Assembly (NCBI GenBank): GCA_031556275.1
Contig: JAVBTG010000192.1
Location: forward strand, 1 to 6,178
Source: JAKPNF01 sp031556275
GTDB lineage: Bacteria > Verrucomicrobiota > Verrucomicrobiia > Opitutales > JAKPNF01
DNA: 6,178 nt
Reading direction: 5' to 3'
Position 1 is the stretch's first letter, and every line of letters begins with the position of its first letter. The notes beneath the pieces were generated by a model. It made no database searches and was not told the origin of the DNA. It saw only the letters and a program-made list of their open reading frames with translations. Shown piece by piece: positions 1 to 5,156 of the stretch. The translations under genes and the position numbers were made by a program.

Positions 1-716
1 GGCACGCGGCCTTGACGGCCCGCCATGATCGTGTAGATCTTTGTGCGGAAGGCCCGCGCGGCCTCTGCCGCCGTGATGGGGTTGACGGCGCCCGCGTTGT
101 TTTCGCCGTCGGTTAACAGAATGACGACGCGGCTTTTGGCGTCGGGCAATTCTTTCAGGCGGTTGACGCTCGTGCCGATGGCCGTGCCGATCGCCGTGCG
201 GTTGCCGTCGATCAGGCCCAGCTCGATGCGTTCGAGGTTGCGCAGCAGCCAGTCGTGGTTGAGTGTGAGTGGGCTGACGAGGTAGGGGTTGACTGCGAAG
301 GCGACCAGCCCGATGCGGTCGCCCGGGCGCTTTTTGATGTAATCTTCCAGCACCTCTTTGACGACGTCGAGGCGCGTTTTGGCCTGCGTTTCGGTGGAGA
401 AATCCAGCGCGGCCATGGAGCCGGACACGTCCACCACCAGCACGATGTCGATGCCGCTGGTCTCGATCTCGCTGTGGCCCTCGCCCAGTTGCGGGCGGGC
501 CAGGGCGAGGATGAGGAACGCCAACGCAGCTAGGCGCAGGAAGAAAAGGAGGGCACCCGCGCGGGCTCGTGCTTTGCTGCTGACTTGCGCCGCGATCGCC
601 ACGCTGGAAAAGGCGAGGCTCGAGGGTTTGCCGCGGCGGCCCTTGAGCAGGGCCAAAATGGGCAGAAGGAGCAGGAGCCAGAGCAGCTCGGGATTGTGGA
701 AGGAAAACGTGCTCAT
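1..716 (-). CDS. batA: BatA-like von Willebrand factor A (VWA) membrane protein, 3' end missing
   Basis: The frame is open from an ATG at 716-714 to the left edge, giving 238 visible residues that start MSTFSFHNPE. A hydrophobic segment at about residues 11-24 and a second at about 55-74 are the two N-terminal membrane helices typical of BatA proteins. The VWA domain starts at about residue 88: the metal-binding MIDAS motif is DVSGSM (96-101), the MIDAS threonine is likely in DGNRTAIG (170-177), and LLTDGENNAG (200-209) supplies the conserved aspartate. BatA proteins usually run to about 330 residues with a C-terminal membrane helix, so roughly the last third lies outside the window. The start overlaps the stop of the upstream DUF4381 gene (ATGA), and an AGGA ribosome-binding site lies 6 bases before the ATG. 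Family knowledge places it in the periplasm or at the inner membrane as a client of the MoxR ATPase in aerotolerance or stress operons; the precise role is unknown. A batB-like VWA gene probably follows to the left. Confidence 0.93.
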   Translation of the reverse strand, partial: MSTFSFHNPELLWLLLLLPILALLKGRRGKPSSLAFSSVAIAAQVSSKARARAGALLFFLRLAALAFLILALARPQLGEGHSEIETSGIDIVLVVDVSGSMAALDFSTETQAKTRLDVVKEVLEDYIKKRPGDRIGLVAFAVNPYLVSPLTLNHDWLLRNLERIELGLIDGNRTAIGTAIGTSVNRLKELPDAKSRVVILLTDGENNAGAVNPITAAEAARAFRTKIYTIMAGRQGRV

Positions 717-1273
717 GGTGTTTCCTGCGCGGGTGGTTGGCGCGTGCGCTCGGCTCCCTTAATGAAGGCGCGGGCTTGGCCCGCGAAATGGGAGCGGCCT
801 GATTCGTCGAGGGGTTGACGGGCGAATTTCACCAAGTCGCATCCTTCTAAAAAGTCTTTTAACAAACCTAAGGGCTCGCCGCGCAGGTGCGGGGAGAATT
901 GGGCTTCCTGTAAAAATTCCTCCGTCGTGCGTTCGGGCGCGGGCATTTGGAGCGCCTGCTCGATGTAGCGGCGCACGGCGTGCGAGAGGATGGCCGAATA
1001 CAGCGCGTCGTCGCCCGCGAACAGTTCGAGCGCGGTGTCGATTTCCTTAAAGGCGAGTTCGGCCGGTGTGAGGGGTTTTTGACGCGCGGCCAAGCGGCGG
1101 CGGATGAACCAGAAAAGTAGCGCCGCTATGATGATAATCAGGACTGCTATCCAGACGATCGCCACCCAGTGCTGCACCCAAAAATCCGGCGGGATCGGCC
1201 CGCGAATGTCGATAAAACCTTCGGGGGCCGTCGGGGCGGCGGGGATGGAAAGGGATGGCGCGGGAGGGTTCAT
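713..1273 (-). CDS. DUF4381-family single-pass membrane protein of the Bat operon
   Basis: This 186-residue protein has a proline-rich N-terminal stretch (residues 1-18), then a short segment ending PPDFWVQHW. One strong membrane helix follows at about 36-58 (rich in I, L, A, W) and ends in RRR, so the C-terminal part is predicted to be cytoplasmic. The soluble part (about 65-175) is helical, with TPAELAFKEID at its start and RRYIEQAL near the middle. This layout and its place between a DUF58 and a VWA gene match DUF4381 proteins. The biochemical role is unknown; it is presumably an accessory membrane partner of the MoxR/VWA complex. The start codon overlaps the DUF58 stop and its own stop overlaps the batA start, both as ATGA, so translation is probably coupled along all three genes. 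No strong ribosome-binding site is seen before this ATG, which fits re-initiation. Family assignment is from pattern and context rather than a search. Confidence 0.88.
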   Translation of the reverse strand: MNPPAPSLSIPAAPTAPEGFIDIRGPIPPDFWVQHWVAIVWIAVLIIIIAALLFWFIRRRLAARQKPLTPAELAFKEIDTALELFAGDDALYSAILSHAVRRYIEQALQMPAPERTTEEFLQEAQFSPHLRGEPLGLLKDFLEGCDLVKFARQPLDESGRSHFAGQARAFIKGAERTRQPPAQETP

Positions 1274-2208
1274 CGTTTGCGTCCGCGGGTTTCAAAAAAT
1301 TTCTGCAACGCCGTGATGTAGGGCTGGCCGGTCTCGAGGGTCATCGAGTCGATGCCCATTTGGGCGAGGCCACGCTTGAGCGCGTCGAGGCGGCGCAGGT
1401 TTTCGTCGAGGTAGGATTGGCGCACGCGGGCGCTGCCGGTGTCGATCTCCACGATCTGGCCCGTCTCCGAGTCCTCGAGCGTGAGCAGGCCCACGTTGGG
1501 CAGGGCGCGTTCGCGCGCGTCCGTCAGGTTCAGGCAGATGAGGTCGTGGCGGCGGCGGGTGATCGCGAGGGTGCGAAACAGCGCGCTGTTTTTGCGGTCC
1601 TGCGGGTCGGGCAGCCGACCGTCGGGGCCTTGCAGGAAGTCCGTCAGCAAAAAGACGATCGCGCGGCGTTTGACGATGCGGTTGAGGTGCTCGAGCACCG
1701 GCACGATGTCGGTGCCCTTTCCCGCGGGATTGTAAAAGAGAATGTCGCGCACCAGACGCAGGATGTGGCTGCGGCCTTTGCGCGGCGGGACGAAATGCTC
1801 GATGCGGTCGCTGAACAGGCCCAAGCCCGCCTTGTCGTTGTTGCGTGAGGCCGACAGGGCGAGCACACTCGCCAGCTCCGCCGCCAGTTCGCGCTTGCTC
1901 TGCTCGCGCGAGCCGAAGTTGCCGGAGGCGCTCAGGTCGACCAAAATCATGATCGTCAGCTCGCGCTCCTCGCGGAATTTTTTGACGAACGGCTTGTCCA
2001 TGCGGGCTGTCACGTTCCAGTCGATGCCGCGGATGTCGTCGCCGGGTGTGTATTCGCGCACGTCTTCGAAATCCATGCCGCGCCCCTTGAACACTGAGTG
2101 GTAGGCGCCCGTCAGGGCGTCCGTCACCAAGCGGTTGGTGCGGATTTCCACCTGCCGCACTTTGCGCAGGGCGGCGCGGATTTTTTCGTTTTCGGACGGA
2201 TCGGACAT
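1270..2208 (-). CDS. DUF58 domain protein (VWA-like fold) of the MoxR operon
   Basis: The product is 312 residues, starting MSDPSENEKI. The DUF58 signature is very clear: GRGMDFEDVREYTPGDD (42-58) followed by IRGIDWNVTAR (59-69). A VWA-like core follows with a degenerate MIDAS motif DLSAS (91-95), a threonine in GKGTDI (163-168) and LLTDF (188-192). No membrane helix is visible, so it is likely cytosolic or peripheral. A length of about 300 residues is normal for the family. The frame stays open upstream to 2394, but that part would overlap the end of moxR and reads as arginine/histidine-rich nonsense. The ATG at 2208, 20 bases after the moxR stop and where DUF58 homology begins, is therefore preferred; an AGGA lies 11 bases before it. 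DUF58 proteins almost always sit next to MoxR ATPases and are thought to act with them, probably as substrate or adaptor. The molecular function is not established. Confidence 0.95.
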   Translation of the reverse strand: MSDPSENEKIRAALRKVRQVEIRTNRLVTDALTGAYHSVFKGRGMDFEDVREYTPGDDIRGIDWNVTARMDKPFVKKFREERELTIMILVDLSASGNFGSREQSKRELAAELASVLALSASRNNDKAGLGLFSDRIEHFVPPRKGRSHILRLVRDILFYNPAGKGTDIVPVLEHLNRIVKRRAIVFLLTDFLQGPDGRLPDPQDRKNSALFRTLAITRRRHDLICLNLTDARERALPNVGLLTLEDSETGQIVEIDTGSARVRQSYLDENLRRLDALKRGLAQMGIDSMTLETGQPYITALQKFFETRGRKR

Positions 2209-2228
2209 GGCGTGCGCAGTCCTGTGAA

Positions 2229-3218
2229 TCAGGGAACGTCGACGGTGTCGAAGATTTTTTGGACGATGTCCTCGCTGGTCAGCTCCTCTGCCTCCGCCTC
2301 GTAGGTGGTGATGACGCGGTGGCGCAAGACATCCATGCCGATGGACTTGACGTCCTGCGGGATCACGTAGCCGCGCCCCTGCAAAAACGCCCACGCCTTG
2401 GAAGCGAGGGTCAGCGCGATCGTGGCGCGCGGAGAGGCCCCGAATTGGATGTAGGGGGCCAGGTCGAGTTTTTGCGCCGAGGGGTTGCGGGTCGTCAGCA
2501 CGATGTCGACGATGTAGTCCTTTATCTTGTCGTCGATGTAGATGGAGTCGACGACTTTGCGGGAGTCCAAAATTTCCTGCGGGGTGACGATGGCGTTGAC
2601 GGACTCGTCGACCGAGGTGAGCGCGTGGGTGTCGAGAATCAGACGCTCCTCTTCGCGGGTGGGATAGCCGATTTTCAGCTTGAGCATGAAGCGGTCCACC
2701 TGCGCCTCGGGCAGGGGGTATGTGCCCTCTTGGTCGATCGGGTTTTCCGTGGCGAGGACGAGGAAGGGGGAGGGCAGCGGGTAGGTCGAGTCGCCGAGCG
2801 TCACCTGATGTTCCTGCATCGCTTCCAGCAGCGCGCTTTGGACTTTGGCGGGGGCGCGGTTGATCTCATCGGCCAGAATCAAGTTGGCGAAAATGGGGCC
2901 TTTTTTGGTGGAAAAATTTCCGTCCTTGGGGTTGTAGATCAGGGTGCCCACGATGTCGGCGGGCAGCAGGTCGGCCGTGAACTGGATGCGGGAGAACTGC
3001 GCTTGGATCGCGCGGGCCAGCGTGCGCACGGACAGGGTCTTGGCGAGGCCGGGCACCCCCTCGAGCAGAACGTGGCCGCCTGCCAGCAGGCCCACCAGCA
3101 GGCGCTCGATCAGATAATTTTGCCCGACGATGACTTTGCCGATTTCCTGCCGTATTTGCTGCGCCCACACGGAGGATTTTTTTACGGATTCGTTGATGGC
3201 GGCGATGTTGGTGGACAT
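2229..3218 (-). CDS. moxR: MoxR-family AAA+ ATPase
   Basis: A 329-residue AAA+ ATPase starting MSTNIAAINE. Walker A is GVPGLAKT (54-61), Walker B with its DEIN extension is LILADEIN (113-120), sensor 1 lies in ATENP (156-160), an arginine finger lies in EAQVDRF (171-177), and the sensor 2 arginine is in GASPRA (260-265). These are diagnostic of the MoxR subfamily, and about 330 residues is the usual length. MoxR ATPases act as cytosolic chaperones that remodel or activate VWA-domain partners; here the partners would be the DUF58 and BatA products of the same operon. The frame is open upstream to 3332, but that stretch runs through the terminator and promoter. The ATG at 3218 gives the normal N-terminus and lies about 25 bases downstream of the predicted transcription start. 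No Shine-Dalgarno sequence is evident; the short leader is A/T-rich. This is the first gene of the operon. Confidence 0.96.
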   Translation of the reverse strand: MSTNIAAINESVKKSSVWAQQIRQEIGKVIVGQNYLIERLLVGLLAGGHVLLEGVPGLAKTLSVRTLARAIQAQFSRIQFTADLLPADIVGTLIYNPKDGNFSTKKGPIFANLILADEINRAPAKVQSALLEAMQEHQVTLGDSTYPLPSPFLVLATENPIDQEGTYPLPEAQVDRFMLKLKIGYPTREEERLILDTHALTSVDESVNAIVTPQEILDSRKVVDSIYIDDKIKDYIVDIVLTTRNPSAQKLDLAPYIQFGASPRATIALTLASKAWAFLQGRGYVIPQDVKSIGMDVLRHRVITTYEAEAEELTSEDIVQKIFDTVDVP

Positions 3219-3249
3219 AGGTTTTTGAATTAAATGTTTATTTTGTAAA

Positions 3250-3279
3250 ATTATACGCCAAAAAGTTGCCGATGCGCAA
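3250..3279 (-). promoter_or_regulatory. Predicted sigma70-type promoter of the moxR operon
   Basis: On the minus strand a perfect TATAAT -10 box lies at 3255-3250. A partial -35 (TTGCGC, 3 of 6 matches) lies at 3279-3274 with an 18-base spacer. The expected transcription start near 3243 leaves a leader of about 25 bases before the moxR ATG. The -10 is strong and well placed; the -35 is weak, which could point to an activator or to a weak basal promoter. It directly abuts the glnA terminator. Confidence 0.65.
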
Positions 3280-3315
3280 AAAAAAGCTGCGTTTTTTTGA
3301 AAAAAACGCAGCTTT
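3278..3315 (-). terminator. Rho-independent terminator of glnA
   Basis: A perfect 16-base inverted repeat (3283-3298 and 3300-3315) has one base between the arms. Its outer part AAAGCTGCG/CGCAGCTTT forms the stable stem, and the A/T inner part forms the loop or a soft upper stem. Read on the minus strand it is followed by a run of eight T (3285-3278). It starts 17 bases after the glnA stop codon. This is a textbook intrinsic terminator for glnA. The end of its T-run overlaps the proposed -35 of the moxR promoter by two bases. Confidence 0.88.
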
Positions 3316-3332
3316 GAAATCTGGAAATACAC

Positions 3333-4742
3333 TCACACGTCGTAGTACAGGAAATATTCGTGCGGGTGCACGCGCAGGCGCACCTCGTCGTATTCCGCCT
3401 TTTTCAGCGCGATGAAGTTGTTAATAAAATCCTCGCTGAACACGTTGCCCTTGGTGAGGAAGGCGTGGTCTTCCTTGAGCGCGTCGATCGCCCCGCGCAA
3501 GGAGTCGGGCACCGTCTTGATGAGCGCCGCCTCCTCGGCGGGCAGGTCGTACAGGTTTTTGTCCATCGGCTCGCCCGGGTGGATGCGGTTTTCGATGCCG
3601 TCCAAGCCCGCCATCAGCACCGCCGAAAACGCGAGGTACGGGTTGGCCGAGGGGTCGGGGCAGCGGAACTCCACGCGCTTGGCCTTGGGGCTCGGGTTGT
3701 ACGTCGGGATGCGGCAAATGGCCGAGCGGTTGCGCGCCGAGTAGGCGAGGTTGACCGGGGCCTCGAAGCCGGGCACGAGGCGCTTGTAGGAATTGTTGGT
3801 GGGGTTCGTCAGCGCGCACAGGGCGTTGGCGTGTTTTAAAATGCCGCCGATGAAGAACAGCGCGCTCTCGCTCAGGCCCGCGTAGTGGTCGCCCGCGAAG
3901 GTCGGTTTGCCGCCCTTCCACAGCGAGACGTGGGTGTGCATGCCCGAACCGTTGTCGCCGAACAGCGGCTTGGGCATAAACGTCGCGCTCTTGCCGTGGC
4001 GGGCGGCCACGTTGCGCACGACGTACTTGTACAGGCACATCTTGTCCGCCGTCTTGAGCAGGGGGCCGAAGCGGATGTCGATCTCGGCGCTGCCGGCCGT
4101 CGCCGTCTCGTGGTGGCCGCGCTCGACGTCGATGCCGAGCTCGCCCATCACCATGATCATCTCGTTGCGCAGGTCGGCCAGCTTGTCCGCCGGCGCGACG
4201 GGCATGTAGCCGCCCTTGTAGCGGATCTTATAGCCCAGATTGGGTTTTTCCTCGCGCGCGGTGTTCCAGATGGCCTCGTCGGAATCGACGCGGAAAAAGG
4301 ACTCGTTGTTGCTCGAGGCATAGCGCACGTCGTCGAACACGAAGAACTCCGCCTCCGGACCGATGAACGCAGTGTCGCCGTGCCCCGTGGAGAGCAGGTA
4401 CGCCTCTGCCCGCTTGGCGACGCCGCGCGGGTCGCGGTCGTAGAGCTCGCGGGTCATGGGATCCTCGATGTCGCAGACCATGCTGAGGGTCGGGTATTGC
4501 GAAAAAGGGTCGATAAAGGCCGTCGCTGGGTCGGGGATCACCAGCATGTCGGAGGCCTCCACCGTGCGCCAGCCGCGCACGGAGGAACCGTCGAAGCCGA
4601 GGCCGTCGGTGAAAATGTTTTCCGTCAGCTCTCCGACGGGAATGGCGAAGTGCTGCCAGCCCCCGTGAATATCGCAGAACTTAAGATCCACGATTTTGAT
4701 CTCTTTGGCCTTGGCCAGCGCAAGAACTTCTTTCGGTGTCAT
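3333..4742 (-). CDS. glnA: Glutamine synthetase, type I (GSI-beta-like)
   Basis: This gene encodes ammonia assimilation: glutamate + NH3 + ATP gives glutamine, in a cytosolic dodecamer. From the ATG at 4742 the product is 469 residues, the same length as the E. coli enzyme and collinear with it. Visible family motifs are FDGSS (50-54), metal/glutamate-site GPEAEFFVFD (128-137), HHETATAGSAEID (210-222), HTHVSLW (269-275), NPTNNSYKRLVPG (313-325), ARNRSAICRIP (336-346) and EFRCPDPSANPYLAF (358-372). Tyr398 in KNLYDLP matches the adenylylation tyrosine of the beta-type enzymes, so control by a GlnE-type adenylyltransferase is likely. An in-frame ATG at 4760 would add MLSTAP. Neither start has a convincing ribosome-binding site; 4742 is preferred because its N-terminus aligns directly with known enzymes. 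The longer open frame up to 4928 begins with TTG inside the palindromic element and is not credible. The gene is monocistronic: a strong terminator follows and a 414-base interval precedes it. Confidence 0.97.
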   Translation of the reverse strand: MTPKEVLALAKAKEIKIVDLKFCDIHGGWQHFAIPVGELTENIFTDGLGFDGSSVRGWRTVEASDMLVIPDPATAFIDPFSQYPTLSMVCDIEDPMTRELYDRDPRGVAKRAEAYLLSTGHGDTAFIGPEAEFFVFDDVRYASSNNESFFRVDSDEAIWNTAREEKPNLGYKIRYKGGYMPVAPADKLADLRNEMIMVMGELGIDVERGHHETATAGSAEIDIRFGPLLKTADKMCLYKYVVRNVAARHGKSATFMPKPLFGDNGSGMHTHVSLWKGGKPTFAGDHYAGLSESALFFIGGILKHANALCALTNPTNNSYKRLVPGFEAPVNLAYSARNRSAICRIPTYNPSPKAKRVEFRCPDPSANPYLAFSAVLMAGLDGIENRIHPGEPMDKNLYDLPAEEAALIKTVPDSLRGAIDALKEDHAFLTKGNVFSEDFINNFIALKKAEYDEVRLRVHPHEYFLYYDV

Positions 4743-4794
4743 AGGTGCGGTGGAAAGCATCACGTTAACACGGAGCCTGCCCGTCGCACAAGAA

Positions 4795-4800
4795 AGAAGC
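4795..4800. repeat. Direct repeat AGAAGC, left copy (possible target-site duplication)
   Basis: AGAAGC here is repeated exactly at 5159-5164. The two copies lie immediately outside the ends of the giant hairpin, so they could be a 6-base target-site duplication if that hairpin is an inserted element. A 6-base match can also occur by chance. Confidence 0.35.
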
Positions 4801-4858
4801 TTTGGGGGCTGGCGCTGGAAGCGGGGGCATTCGGGAGACGAGAGGCCTCGGATACACC

Positions 4859-4883
4859 CGCGAAAAATCTCCGCTTTTTCGCG
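4859..4883. repeat. Local 9-bp hairpin CGCGAAAAA/TTTTTCGCG
   Basis: CGCGAAAAA (4859-4867) is followed after 7 bases by its exact complement (4875-4883). The same left segment can instead pair with 5094-5102 as part of the long outer stem, so the two folds exclude each other. There is no T-run after it on either strand, so it is not a terminator by itself. It could also be a dyad operator upstream of glnA. Confidence 0.55.
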
Positions 4884-5010
4884 TTCCCGCTGTAAAAATG
4901 GGCTGTGGCTACGTTTGCGTCGGGTCAAACAGGGGGGCGGTAGTCTCGTACAGCACCCCCTGTCTGCCCCTCCTTAAACTTCGCCACAGCCCATTTTTCC
5001 TGCGCGGGAA
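4884..5010. repeat. Inner 127-base hairpin rod nested in the giant palindrome
   Basis: A perfect 16-bp inverted repeat (4894-4909 / 4983-4998) continues inward without gaps. Over 43 positions (4894-4936 against 4998-4956) there are 35 Watson-Crick pairs, one G-U pair and 7 mismatches, ending in a perfect 8-bp ACAGGGGG stem (4929-4936 / 4956-4963). The apical loop is 19 bases (4937-4955) with a possible GTA/TAC mini-stem. Outside the 16-bp block, after a small asymmetric internal loop, TTCCCGC (4884-4890) pairs with GCGGGAA (5004-5010). It resembles a stand-alone small RNA rod, but no Rfam family was recognised. Confidence 0.7.
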
Positions 5011-5019
5011 AGCCGGGGG

Positions 5020-5090
5020 GAGCTAAAAAGAGTGCGGTTTTATTTTTTAAAAAACGCCGTAAAACGTCGGTCATAAATTAATAAAAAAAC
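5020..5090. other. AT-rich segment present only in the right arm of the palindrome
   Basis: About 70 bases with a strong A/T bias in an otherwise GC-rich window. It contains a 12-base palindrome TTTTTTAAAAAA (5043-5054) and two adjoining 10-base imperfect repeats beginning AAAACG (5051-5060, 5061-5070). It has no counterpart in the left arm and accounts for the shift between the inner and outer pairing diagonals. It could hold a minus-strand promoter for glnA or be a secondary insertion; no convincing -35/-10 pair was found. Confidence 0.4.
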
Positions 5091-5103
5091 CGATTTTTCG
5101 CGG
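5083..5103 (-). terminator. Weak candidate terminator after mrdA
   Basis: On the minus strand a short CCG/CGG stem with an 8-base loop (5103-5090) is followed directly by seven T (5089-5083), about 55 bases after the mrdA stop. The stem is only 3-4 bp, so termination here is uncertain. The much longer hairpin that contains it may do the job instead. Confidence 0.3.
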
Positions 5104-5156
5104 GTGGCCACGAGGCCTTTCGTTTTCTAAATGCTTCTTCTGCTGACGTCAGTTCC

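Noticed and set aside
2209..2394. Upstream extension of the DUF58 open frame to 2394
   Set aside because: It overlaps the end of moxR, is low-complexity Arg/His-rich and lies before the normal DUF58 N-terminus; the ATG at 2208 fits better.
2259..3233. Long plus-strand open frame opposite moxR, and similar long frames opposite glnA and DUF58
   Set aside because: They are antisense shadows of GC-rich genes: Val/Arg/Gly/Asp-rich, no domains, and exactly opposite well-supported proteins.
3219..3332. Upstream extension of the moxR frame to 3332
   Set aside because: It would translate the glnA terminator and the moxR promoter; MoxR homology starts after the ATG at 3218.
4763..4791. Minus-strand glnA promoter TTGTGC-17-TTAACG
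   Set aside because: Only 3 of 6 matches in each box, and the implied start would leave almost no leader. Too weak to annotate.
4743..4928. Longer glnA reading frame from 4928 (TTG)
   Set aside because: It starts with TTG inside the palindromic element and adds residues with no glutamine synthetase similarity. Only the ATG at 4760 remains a real alternative to 4742.
4802..5026. Possible 74-residue plus-strand peptide inside the giant hairpin
   Set aside because: There is no ribosome-binding site and no recognisable domain, and the sequence is constrained by base pairing. An accidental open frame is more likely.
5143..5152. 10-base palindrome CTGACGTCAG as an operator
   Set aside because: It lies in the right arm of the long hairpin just after mrdA and is short enough to be chance; nothing else supports an operator.
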